Assembly: GCF_013870515.1 (NCBI RefSeq)
Contig: NZ_JACBXA010000038.1
Coordinates: 1-34,020, forward strand
Length of the DNA stretch: 34,020 bases
Direction: 5' to 3'
DNA from: Streptomyces albidus (ex Kaewkla and Franco 2022)
GTDB lineage: Bacteria; Actinomycetota; Actinomycetes; Streptomycetales; Streptomycetaceae
Of the stretch, positions 22,515 to 29,557 are shown in pieces; the stretch's first letter is position 1; each line of letters begins with the position of its first letter. Position numbers and translations under genes: made by a program. The notes under the pieces are model-generated. The model searched no databases, was not told the origin of the DNA, and saw only the letters and a program-made list of their open reading frames with translations.

Positions 22515-23585
22515 ATGAAGATCATTTTGCGGTCCGGTGCCGTGACCGCCGCAGCAGGTGTGGGACTCTCTCTCGCGGTCCTGCCGGCCGTCCCCGCCAC
22601 TGCCGCCGCCGGGGGAACCCACGTGCGGTGCAACGACATCGCCGGTCTGAAGACCGCCATCAACAACGCCAACACCAACGGTGGCCGCATCACCCTCGCG
22701 TCCCGCTGCACCTACACGCTGACCGCGGCCGACAACCCCGACGACGGTCTTCCGGAGATCACCGGGAACGTGACCATTTCCGGCCGCGACACCACCATCC
22801 GCCGGGCCCCGAGCGCCACGGCGGACTTCCGCATCTTCCACGTCGTCTCCGGCGGCAGCCTCACCCTCAATTCGCTTACGGTCAGCGGCGGCCGCCTTGC
22901 CCTTGCCGACACAACCGGCGGAGGCATCGCGAACGAACAGGGCACGTTGAGGTTGAACCGCACGGTCATCAAGGGCAATCAGGCTTCGGAGGGTGGCGGC
23001 GTCTACAACATCGGCGGAACCCTCAACCTCGACCGCAGCGTCGTCGAGCGCAACACCACAACCACCGTGGGCGTCACCGCCGGCGGCGGCATCTTCAACT
23101 CGACCAACGGCACGATGACGATGAAGGGCGGCTCCCTGCTCAACAACCGCTCTCCGATCGGCAATGGCGGCGGCCTGGAGAACATCCTCGGATCTACCGC
23201 TCGCCTGGACTCCGTATCGGTCAGAGGCAACACCGCCCTTCTGGGTGGCGGCATCCGCCAGACAACAAACGCCGCCCTGCGCCTCACCTCCAGCACGGTC
23301 AGCGGCAACATCGCGGTGTCAGGCGGAGGTATGTCGAATGCCGCTGCCACGGCCACCCTGGTTCGAAGCGTGATCACGCACAACACCGCCATCACCAACG
23401 GCGGCGGCATCGACAACCAGACCCCCAGCCAGGTCACGCTCACAGCGAGCAAGGTCATCCGCAACACCCCGAACAACTGCACCCCCGCAGGCAGCGTCCC
23501 CGGATGCACCAACCCCTCCAACACCACGGCACCGCCGAGCTCGCAGCTGCCCCCGTCCAGCGGGAACAGCAACACCCGCCTGTGA
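22515..23585 (+). CDS. secreted right-handed parallel beta-helix protein
   Basis: A 356-residue exported protein with a signal peptide (basic start, then VTAAAGVGLSLAVLPAVPA, cleavage after ATAAA). The body is a pectate-lyase-like beta-helix of about ten turns, each with a GGGI/GGGV corner: TTGGGIANEQG, SEGGGVYNIGG, TAGGGIFNSTNG, GNGGGLENILGS, LLGGGIRQTTN, VSGGGMSNAAA and TNGGGIDNQTP. The C-terminus is a Pro/Ser/Thr-rich tail. Two late Cys (NNCTP, PGCTN) probably bond. Catalytic residues of a polysaccharide lyase are not evident; polymorphic-outer-membrane-like or CSLREA-type adhesive proteins share this pattern. GAGGAAGG at 22500-22507 supports the start. Confidence 0.83.
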   Translation: MKIILRSGAVTAAAGVGLSLAVLPAVPATAAAGGTHVRCNDIAGLKTAINNANTNGGRITLASRCTYTLTAADNPDDGLPEITGNVTISGRDTTIRRAPSATADFRIFHVVSGGSLTLNSLTVSGGRLALADTTGGGIANEQGTLRLNRTVIKGNQASEGGGVYNIGGTLNLDRSVVERNTTTTVGVTAGGGIFNSTNGTMTMKGGSLLNNRSPIGNGGGLENILGSTARLDSVSVRGNTALLGGGIRQTTNAALRLTSSTVSGNIAVSGGGMSNAAATATLVRSVITHNTAITNGGGIDNQTPSQVTLTASKVIRNTPNNCTPAGSVPGCTNPSNTTAPPSSQLPPSSGNSNTRL

Positions 23586-23759
23586 GCTCCTGACGAGACG
23601 CAGCACGAGCTGTTGAACTCCGGCACGTGCCAAGGACGGAGAGCCCGTCACGGACGGATCCCGGGGTCAGGTCGCCCGAGAGCCGAGGACGGAAAACGAG
23701 CCGCCGGCGTCACGGCGCTGCGATAGGTGTGTGGCAGCGCGAACGCTACGCAAACGACA

Positions 23760-23791
23760 GGGAGCGGGACCCATTCGCTGGTCCCGCTCTC
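23760..23791. terminator. hairpin after the beta-helix gene
   Basis: AGCGGGACC (23763-23771) and GGTCCCGCT (23780-23788) pair perfectly; three further outer pairs (one G-T) extend the stem to 12 bp. Confidence 0.55.
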
Positions 23792-23919
23792 CTGTGCCCC
23801 GCCAGCGGCGAACTCGCGGTAGCCATGGGCAGGGAATGCAGGTGACCACGGGGCGGTGTGCCAAGGCCATCGGATGCGTGGCGCCGACGCGCGCCGCGCG
23901 CACCCTTGCCCTGCGCTAC

Positions 23920-23946
23920 AGCGTCGCCGAACTGGTCGGCGACGCT
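23920..23946. terminator. hairpin after arsR
   Basis: AGCGTCGCCG (23920-23929) and CGGCGACGCT (23937-23946), a perfect 10-bp stem with a 7-base loop, 77 bases beyond the arsR stop on the minus strand. Confidence 0.45.
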
Positions 23947-24022
23947 GGATCCAGTCGCCGCTTCTTGGCCCCACGGGCAACCTCGTAGCGTTGCCTCAAC
24001 TCCACAGGCTTCCCGCTTGGCG

Positions 24023-24379
24023 TCAGCCGGAGACGGAGAAGCTGCGCGCGAGAGAAGCCATCACGCTCGGGGCGACGCGGTAGTACACCCAGGTGCCGCG
24101 CCTCTCGGACGTCAGAAGTCCGGCCTCGCGCAGCTTCTTCAAGTGGTGGCTGACAGTGGGCTGGGAGACGCCGACATCGGAGATGTCGCACACGCACGCC
24201 TCCCCATCGGCGTGCGCGGCGATCTGGGAGAAGAGCCGCAGGCGGATCGGGTCTCCGAGTGCCTTGAACATCGCAGCGGCCCGCTCCGCCTCCTCCACGG
24301 TCAGCGGCCGTTCGTTCAGCGGCGGGCAGCAAGGCTCCACGTCTGCCTGTATCAGCGGCAACGCCTTGGTGTTCGACAT
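24023..24379 (-). CDS. arsR: ArsR-family arsenic/metal-responsive repressor
   Basis: A 118-residue ArsR/SmtB repressor with recognition helix SQPTVSHHLKKLREAGLL and wing SERRGTWVYYRV. Two Cys clusters could bind As(III): Cys17-Cys18 in EPCCPP at the N-terminus and Cys62/Cys64 in the EACVCDI helix. The CVC motif is the classic plasmid R773-type site, and a vicinal N-terminal Cys pair is found in the Corynebacterium type; having both is notable. ATG 24379 is preferred over the upstream 24397. CAAAAT seven bases before it is a good -10 box, so it is probably leaderless, and its operator overlaps the start. It is divergent from the flavoprotein-arsI-MFS operon. Confidence 0.9.
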   Translation of the reverse strand: MSNTKALPLIQADVEPCCPPLNERPLTVEEAERAAAMFKALGDPIRLRLFSQIAAHADGEACVCDISDVGVSQPTVSHHLKKLREAGLLTSERRGTWVYYRVAPSVMASLARSFSVSG

Positions 24380-24403
24380 ACGTCTATTTTGACACATGTC
24401 GAA
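24372..24403. promoter_or_regulatory. candidate ArsR operator 1, over the arsR start
   Basis: TTCGA (24372-24376) and TCGAA (24399-24403) bound a 32-bp element; the wider arms GTTCGACA/TGTCGAAC are a perfect 8-bp dyad. The interior has GTCTA then TTGAC. The element covers the arsR -10 box and start codon, fitting autorepression. Confidence 0.65.
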
Positions 24404-24414
24404 CAGGTGCTCTG

Positions 24415-24492
24415 GCTCCGCTGCCTCGCGAGATGCGCGGCCAGCCCGGATCGGCCGCCTCCGATGACCACGACGTCTTCACGGGCCATCAT
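24415..24492 (-). pseudogene. truncated start of a second flavoprotein gene
   Basis: From ATG 24492 (or 24489) the minus strand reads MMAREDVVVIGGGRSGLAAH then LARQ, a complete N-terminal Rossmann GxGxxG dinucleotide-binding motif like that of ArsO/ArsT-type flavoproteins. After about 25 residues similarity ends and the frame runs into the arsR promoter. The second operator lies immediately upstream of its start codon, so this was probably once an arsenic-regulated gene, later deleted except for its first codons. Confidence 0.6.
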
Positions 24493-24502
24493 CAGCAAAT
24501 AT

Positions 24503-24534
24503 TTCGATGCAGGTCTAAATTGACGTCTATCGAA
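24503..24534. promoter_or_regulatory. candidate ArsR operator 2
   Basis: TTCGA (24503-24507) and TCGAA (24530-24534) bound an element of exactly 32 bp, like operator 1, with the same GTCTA...TTGAC interior; the wider arms TTTCGAT/ATCGAAA form a 7-bp dyad. TTGACG at 24520-24525 within it is a likely -35 box for the flavoprotein operon, with GATGCT at 24543-24548 as a possible -10. Confidence 0.65.
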
Positions 24535-24595
24535 ACAGGTGTGATGCTGGCATTGCAAGCCATAGACGGAAGTCAAATCAAGCAGGTGAACCATC

Positions 24596-25957
24596 GTGAA
24601 CGACCCCACTGCTGCACTGCCTACCGTGGTGATCGGAGCCGGTCCGGTCGGCCTGGCCGCCGCCGCCCACCTCGCCTCGCGGAAGCAGAATCCCCTGGTG
24701 CTGGAGGCAGGCGCCGGTGCCGGCACCGCCGTGCGGGAATGGAGCCACGTGCGGCTGTTCTCGCCCTGGGCCGAGGTCATCGACCCGGTCGCGGAGAAGC
24801 TTCTCGCCGCCACCGGCTGGGTCCGTCCCGAGGACCGCTCCTACCCCACCGGCGGACAGTGGGCCGAGCTCTACCTCCAGCCGCTCGCCGACGCCCTGGG
24901 CAAACGGGTCCGCTACGGCACGCGCGTCACCGCGGTCTCCCGCAGCGGACGGGACCGCGTCGTCGACGCCGGGCGTGAGGAGCAGCCCTTCACCGTTCAC
25001 GTCGTCACAGCGGACGGCACGCAGGAGCGTCTGACCGCGCGAGCGGTCATCGACGCCTCCGGTACCTGGTCCATTCCGAGCCCCCTGGGAAGTGACGGCC
25101 TTCCCGCTCCCGGCGAGCGGGCCGCCGCAGACCGGATCGCCTACCGCATCCCCGACCTCGCCGACCCTGCGGCCCGGGCCCGGTACGCGGGTAAGCGCAC
25201 TGCCGTGGTCGGCTCGGGTTCCTCAGCGTTCACCGCCCTCGCCGGTCTGGCTGGTCTGGGAAAGGAACAGCCGGGCACCCACACCTCCTGGATCCTGCGG
25301 CGGGGCATCGGCGAGAACACCTTCGGCGGCGGTGAGGCCGACGAACTGCCCGCGCGCGGTGCCTTGGGCCTGCGCGCCAAGGCCGCCGTCGAGGACGGAT
25401 ACGCCACAGCAGTCACCGGATTCCGTACCGCTGCGGTGGAACAGGAGGAGGGCCGCCTGGTTCTCGTGGGCGAGGACGGCCGCCGCCTGGAACCCGTCGA
25501 CGAGATCATCGCTCTCACCGGTCTGCGGCCCGACCTGTCATTCCTCGACGAGGTGCGCCTCGGCCTTGATGAGCGTCTCCAGGCGCCGGTGGCACTGGCC
25601 CCGTTGATCGATCCCAACGTCCACTCCTGCGGCACCGTCTACCCGCACGGTGCAAATGAGCTGTCCCACCCCGAGAAGGACCTCTACCTGGTCGGGATGA
25701 AGAGCTACGGCCGGGCGCCGACCTTCCTGGCCATGACCGGCCACGAGCAGGTCCGCTCCATCGCCGCCGCCCTCGCTGGAGACCAAAAAGCCGCCGAGCG
25801 CGTGGAGTTGACGCTGCCGGAGACCGGGGTCTGCGGCGGAGCCGGGCTCCCCGACGAGACCGCAGCACCCGCAACGACCCCGTCTGAGGAAAGCGCTGGC
25901 TGCTGCGGGGACCCGGCCTCCGCTCAGCTCCAAGGAGCGGGCGCCCACAGCCAGTAA
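24596..25957 (+). CDS. ArsO-like flavin-dependent monooxygenase with cysteine tail
   Basis: A 453-residue two-dinucleotide-domain flavoprotein. VVIGAGPVGLAAAAHLASRK near residue 11 is the FAD Rossmann motif; AVVGSGSSAFTALAGLAGLG near residue 203 is the NADPH-binding one; IDASGTW and IIALTGLRPDL are the linking motifs of the FMO/thioredoxin-reductase superfamily. A 40-residue disordered tail carries GVCGGAG and AGCCGDP, so a vicinal Cys pair could bind arsenicals. Flavoproteins of this sort are found in ars operons (ArsO, ArsT) but their reaction is not firmly established. GTG 24596 has AGGTGA six bases upstream. arsI follows after 43 bases. Confidence 0.82.
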   Translation: MNDPTAALPTVVIGAGPVGLAAAAHLASRKQNPLVLEAGAGAGTAVREWSHVRLFSPWAEVIDPVAEKLLAATGWVRPEDRSYPTGGQWAELYLQPLADALGKRVRYGTRVTAVSRSGRDRVVDAGREEQPFTVHVVTADGTQERLTARAVIDASGTWSIPSPLGSDGLPAPGERAAADRIAYRIPDLADPAARARYAGKRTAVVGSGSSAFTALAGLAGLGKEQPGTHTSWILRRGIGENTFGGGEADELPARGALGLRAKAAVEDGYATAVTGFRTAAVEQEEGRLVLVGEDGRRLEPVDEIIALTGLRPDLSFLDEVRLGLDERLQAPVALAPLIDPNVHSCGTVYPHGANELSHPEKDLYLVGMKSYGRAPTFLAMTGHEQVRSIAAALAGDQKAAERVELTLPETGVCGGAGLPDETAAPATTPSEESAGCCGDPASAQLQGAGAHSQ

Positions 25958-26000
25958 CAACTCAAGACCCGAACATCGCCCTACTACAAGGAGGTGCGTC

Positions 26001-26471
26001 ATGGCACGCCTACAGCTCGCACTCCGCGTCCCTGATCTGGACGCGTCCATCACCTTCTACAGCAAGCTCTTCGGCGCCGAGCCGGCGAAGATCCGGGACG
26101 GCTATGCCAACTTCGCGCTGACCGAGCCACCGCTGAAGTTGGTGCTTATCGAGGGCAACGCGGGAGAGGAGACCCGCATGGACCACCTCGGAGTGGAAGT
26201 CGAATCCTCCGGCGCCGTGAACGACGCCACCACCCGCCTGAGCGAAGCGGGTCTGGCCACCTTCGAGGAGAACGACACCGAGTGCTGCTACGCGCTCCAG
26301 GACAAGGTCTGGGTCCACGGCCCCGGCAAGGAGCCCTGGGAGGTCTACGTCGTCAAAGCCGACGCCGGCACTCTCGCCAAACAGCAGGACAGCGTGTGTT
26401 GCACCAACGGCGACGACACGACGCAGGATGAAGCGCTCACCCCGGCCGCCGCCAAGGGAGGTTGCTGCTGA
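26001..26471 (+). CDS. arsI: ArsI/CadI-family dioxygenase (C-As bond lyase)
   Basis: A 156-residue vicinal-oxygen-chelate protein. Gln5, His62 and Glu114 are spaced like the Fe(II) ligands of ArsI, and the vicinal pair Cys95-Cys96 in DTECCYALQDKVWV matches the arsenic-binding Cys pair of the family. ArsI cleaves the carbon-arsenic bond of trivalent organoarsenicals such as MAs(III); close relatives are annotated CadI. The C-terminal extension adds SVCCTNG and ends GGCC, four more Cys for metal(loid) binding. AAGGAGGTG at 25988-25996 is a near-perfect ribosome site, so this should be the best-translated gene of the operon. Confidence 0.9.
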   Translation: MARLQLALRVPDLDASITFYSKLFGAEPAKIRDGYANFALTEPPLKLVLIEGNAGEETRMDHLGVEVESSGAVNDATTRLSEAGLATFEENDTECCYALQDKVWVHGPGKEPWEVYVVKADAGTLAKQQDSVCCTNGDDTTQDEALTPAAAKGGCC

Positions 26472-26472
26472 C

Positions 26473-27747
26473 GTGCGACAGGAGGCCCTGGAAACGAGCG
26501 GGGCCGCGACCGGTGCGGGGGACCGGTCACGGCCCCGCTTCGCCCTGCCCGCCCTGTGCGTCACGCAGATCACCAGCTGGGGCGTCCTCTACTACGCCTT
26601 CCCTGTCCTCCTGCCGCACCTGACCCACGACACCGGCTGGTCGAGTACTGCGGCGACCGGCGCCTTCTCGGCAGCCCTGCTCGTATCCGCCCTTCTCGGC
26701 ATCCCGCTCGGCCGCGTACTCGACGCGCGCGGCCCGCGAGCGGTGATGACCGCAGGATCCGTCGTGGGGGTGGCATCCGTTCTCGCCATCGCCGCGGCCC
26801 CCAACTTCTTTGTGTTCGCAGGGGCTTGGCTGTGTGCCGGAGCGGCCATGTCGGGAACCCTCTACCCTCCTGCCTTCGCCGCTCTCACCCGCTGGTGGGG
26901 CGCAGACCGAGTCCGCGCCCTGACGATCGTGACGCTGGCCGGCGGCCTGGCCAGCACCGTCTTCGCGCCGCTCACGGCCGCACTGGTCGAGTACTTGGAC
27001 TGGCGGTCCACCTATGCCGTCCTGGCGGTGATCCTCGCCGCGGTCACTGTTCCCGCTCACGCTTTCGCCCTGCGCGCACCCTGGCCGCGCGCACCGGGCG
27101 CGGCGCACGCACTGCGGCAGTCCGGGCCTGCCGGGAAGCCGGTCGTCCGGACCCGCCCCTTCTTGTTGCTGACCATCGCGCTGACGCTCTCGGCATGTAC
27201 GTCCTTCGCCGTCGTCATCGGCCTCGTCCCCCTACTCAACGAACGCGGTGCCACATCCACGCAGGCAGCCTGGGCCCTCGGACTCGGCGGTCTCGGCCAG
27301 ACCCTCGGCCGCACTCTTTACTCGCCCCTTGCCAGGCGCACCGGGGTCACCACCCGGACCGCTGCCCTCATCGCAGCAGGCAGTGTCACCACCGCCGCCC
27401 TCGCCCTCGTGCCCGGGCCGATTCCGCTCCTGACCGCCCTGGCCGTCGCAGCCGGCACCGTCCGCGGCAACCTCACGCTCTTGCAGGCCACCGCCGTCAC
27501 CGACCGCTGGGGCACCCGCCACTACGGACGCCTCTCCGGCATCCTGACCGCCCCCATCACCATCGCCACCGGCCTCGCCCCCTTCGCCGGCGCCGCACTT
27601 GCCGGGCCCCTCGGCGGCTACCCCGCCCTCTTCCTCGCCCTAGCTGCCGCTTCGACGTTCGCCGCGACTCTCGCTTTCGGAGGTACTCCGTCGCAGACGG
27701 CACATGTCCTACCACCGGGCCGCGAGAGAACCCGGGAGGCCGGGTGA
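26473..27747 (+). CDS. MFS transporter of the arsenic operon
   Basis: A 424-residue transporter with 12 predicted membrane segments in two six-helix halves. The GIPLGRVLDARGPRAVMTAG segment between helices 2 and 3 is an MFS motif A. It starts at GTG 26473, one base after the arsI stop, with GGGAGG at 26456-26461, so it is tightly coupled to arsI. Position suggests export of As(III) or an ArsI-related organoarsenical, but it has none of the known ArsB, Acr3 or ArsP signatures and the substrate is inferred from context only. Confidence 0.83.
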   Translation: MRQEALETSGAATGAGDRSRPRFALPALCVTQITSWGVLYYAFPVLLPHLTHDTGWSSTAATGAFSAALLVSALLGIPLGRVLDARGPRAVMTAGSVVGVASVLAIAAAPNFFVFAGAWLCAGAAMSGTLYPPAFAALTRWWGADRVRALTIVTLAGGLASTVFAPLTAALVEYLDWRSTYAVLAVILAAVTVPAHAFALRAPWPRAPGAAHALRQSGPAGKPVVRTRPFLLLTIALTLSACTSFAVVIGLVPLLNERGATSTQAAWALGLGGLGQTLGRTLYSPLARRTGVTTRTAALIAAGSVTTAALALVPGPIPLLTALAVAAGTVRGNLTLLQATAVTDRWGTRHYGRLSGILTAPITIATGLAPFAGAALAGPLGGYPALFLALAAASTFAATLAFGGTPSQTAHVLPPGRERTREAG

Positions 27748-27885
27748 CAGAACCACGGGTGACATCTCTGGGGGATCTCGTACCCCGGAGTTGAAGAGCT
27801 GCTGCCCGCAACACACGACAGTTGCCCTGCTAATGCGACCTACCGCACGCACCTCACAGCTCGACCGGTGAGAGGACCGACACAC

Positions 27886-27906
27886 TTGCAAGCAAGGCGC
27901 TTGCAA
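27886..27906. promoter_or_regulatory. inverted repeat over the XRE-gene promoter
   Basis: TTGCAAGC (27886-27893) and GCTTGCAA (27899-27906) are perfect 8-bp arms around AAGGC. The final TTGCAA also reads as a -35 box; 17 bases later CATGGT (27924-27929) is a possible -10 placing the RNA start at ATG 27937. The location fits autorepression by the XRE protein. Confidence 0.55.
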
Positions 27907-27936
27907 TAGTTAGCAAAAGCGGGCATGGTTGAACGC

Positions 27937-28347
27937 ATGGCTTCCCTGAACGTCGGCAATGTCGGCGAGTTCCTCCGTGAGCAGCGGCGCAACGCCAAGC
28001 TCTCGCTGCGGCAACTCGCAGATGCCGCCGGGGTGTCCAACCCGTATCTGAGCCAGATCGAGCGCGGCCTGCGCAAGCCGAGCGCCGACATCCTGCAGCA
28101 GCTCGCCAAGGCGCTGCGGATCTCGGCCGAGACGCTGTACGTACAGGCCGGGATCCTCGACGAGCGGGACCGGGAGGACCTGTTGCAGGTCCCCGCCGCC
28201 ATCCTCGCCGACCCGTCGATCAACGAAGGGCAGAAGCAGGCGCTGCTCCAGATCTACGAGTCGTTCCGCAAGGAGAACGGGTCCGGCAAGAAGGCCGAGG
28301 GCACCCAGGAAGACGAAGCCGAGGCCACAGGGGCCGACGCCCCATAG
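27937..28347 (+). CDS. XRE-family regulator (Rv0474-like)
   Basis: A 136-residue protein with an N-terminal helix-turn-helix: EFLREQRRNAKLSLRQLADA, then GVSNPYLSQIERGLRKPSAD. A short helical C-terminal domain and an acidic tail follow (EDEAEATGADAP). It resembles mycobacterial Rv0474 and, as there, lies just upstream of an HBHA-like gene. ATG 27937 is chosen because promoter spacing makes it leaderless; ATG 27925 is the alternative. The gene 28 bases downstream is likely cotranscribed. Confidence 0.85.
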   Translation: MASLNVGNVGEFLREQRRNAKLSLRQLADAAGVSNPYLSQIERGLRKPSADILQQLAKALRISAETLYVQAGILDERDREDLLQVPAAILADPSINEGQKQALLQIYESFRKENGSGKKAEGTQEDEAEATGADAP

Positions 28348-28375
28348 CACTCCGTTCACCAGGGAGAGACCTTTC

Positions 28376-29008
28376 ATGCCCAGCACCGACGACGTCCGCA
28401 AGACGCTCACCGACCCCAAGCCCCTCTACTTCGCCGCCGGCGTGCTCGACAAGATCCGCGAGGAGGCTCCCGAGCGGATCGCGGCCGTACGCGCGACGGA
28501 CCCCAAGGAGGTCCAGGCGCGCGTCAGCAAGCAGGCCAAGGAGACCCAGGCCAAGGTCAGCGAGACCCTGGGCAACATCGACACCGACATCAAGAAGCTC
28601 CGTGAGCAGGCACAGCACCTCGCTCTGCAGAGCCTCGGTGTCGCCGCCGAGTACGCCGTCAAGGCCCGCGAGGCCTACGACGACCTGGCCGACCGCGGTC
28701 GCGACGCCGTGAAGAACTGGCGCGGCGAGGACGACGGTCAGCCCACTCAGGTCACCGTCGAGCGCGAGCCGGTCAAGGTCGCCGAGCCGCCGGCCGAGCC
28801 GCGTGGTGGCGCGCAGTCCGGTACGAAGGCCCAGGGCGGGACGCAGAGCCAGAGCACCGCCGCGAAGACGGACTCCACCGCCCGCAAGACCACGACGGCG
28901 AAGACCACGGCCGCCCCCAAGACCGGCACCGCGAAGACCGGCACCGCCAAGACCGGTACGGCCAAGTCGAACGGGACCAAGAAGACGTCCCCGAAGTCCG
29001 ACTCCTGA
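28376..29008 (+). CDS. HBHA-like lysine/alanine-rich protein
   Basis: A 210-residue protein without a signal peptide. Residues 1-125 form a long amphipathic helix/coiled coil (ARVSKQAKETQAKVSETLG, KKLREQAQHLALQSLGVAA), and the C-terminal ~75 residues are a Lys/Thr/Ala/Pro tail with the repeat KTGTAKTGTAKTGTAK. This is the architecture of mycobacterial heparin-binding haemagglutinin (Rv0475): a dimerising helix plus a lysine tail. In mycobacteria it acts as an adhesin and is linked to lipid inclusions; a cytoplasmic structural or lipid-droplet role is more plausible here. AGGGAGAG at 28361-28368 supports the start. Confidence 0.8.
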   Translation: MPSTDDVRKTLTDPKPLYFAAGVLDKIREEAPERIAAVRATDPKEVQARVSKQAKETQAKVSETLGNIDTDIKKLREQAQHLALQSLGVAAEYAVKAREAYDDLADRGRDAVKNWRGEDDGQPTQVTVEREPVKVAEPPAEPRGGAQSGTKAQGGTQSQSTAAKTDSTARKTTTAKTTAAPKTGTAKTGTAKTGTAKSNGTKKTSPKSDS

Positions 29009-29032
29009 CACAGCCGTCCCGCACACACCGCA

Positions 29033-29084
29033 CCGTTCGCCGGATCAGGCCGGGCACAGCCCCGATTCCCGGTCCGGCGAACGG
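29033..29084. terminator. two-part hairpin after the HBHA-like gene
   Basis: CCGTTCGCCGGA (29033-29044) and TCCGGCGAACGG (29073-29084) pair perfectly over 12 bp; CCGGG (29050-29054) and CCCGG (29068-29072) add an inner stem. Possible terminator or processing site before DUF2516. Confidence 0.55.
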
Positions 29085-29157
29085 GTACGGTGGCAGAACG
29101 GGCGGCGTGGCAACGAGCCGCGCTTGAGCTGACAGGACTCACAGGGATGTGGACGAC

Positions 29158-29484
29158 ATGATGCAGGGGTTCCTCGGAGTGCTGTGGGTGATCTCCCTGG
29201 TCCTCATGGCCATGGCGGTGTTCGCCTTCATCGACGGTGCGATGCGCCGTGGCGACGCCTATTCCGCGGCCAACAAGCAGACGAAGGTCTTCTGGCTGAT
29301 CATTCTCGGCCTCGCCATCGCCTCGAACGTCTTCCAGATCCTGTTCCTGCAGATCGCCGGTCTGATCGCGACGATCGTCTACATCGTCGACGTCCGCCCC
29401 GCGCTCAAGCAGGTCATGGGGAACGGCCCCCGCCGGGGCGGCAGCAGCAGCGACGGCCCGTACGGTCCGTTCAACGGCCGCTGA
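29158..29484 (+). CDS. DUF2516 membrane protein (Rv0476-like)
   Basis: A 108-residue protein with two to three membrane segments (LGVLWVISLVLMAMAVFAFI; FWLIILGLAIASNVFQILFL with IAGLIATIVYIVDVRP) and a Gly/Ser-rich cytoplasmic tail. This is the DUF2516 layout, and the order XRE, HBHA-like, DUF2516 matches Rv0474-0475-0476. Start ATG 29158 is favoured because AGGGA at 29143-29147 is spaced for it; GTG 29149 is the alternative. Function unknown. Confidence 0.82.
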   Translation: MMQGFLGVLWVISLVLMAMAVFAFIDGAMRRGDAYSAANKQTKVFWLIILGLAIASNVFQILFLQIAGLIATIVYIVDVRPALKQVMGNGPRRGGSSSDGPYGPFNGR

Positions 29485-29539
29485 GCCCGCTCACCGCCAC
29501 CGCACACACCTGCATTCGCGGGCCCATGGGCACGCACCG

Positions 29540-29557
29540 CCGGAGGTTCACCTCCGG
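29540..29557. terminator. hairpin at convergent gene ends
   Basis: CCGGAGGT (29540-29547) and ACCTCCGG (29550-29557) form a compact dyad overlapping the stop codon of the minus-strand phosphatase gene, between it and DUF2516. Confidence 0.35.

Larger units (their letters stand above)
23586..24022. other. intergenic region between convergent beta-helix and arsR genes
   Basis: 437 bases with no supported gene. It holds two hairpins, at 23760-23791 and 23920-23946, consistent with termination of both converging transcripts. The open frames crossing it are Arg/Ala-rich shadows with no start signals. Confidence 0.5.
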
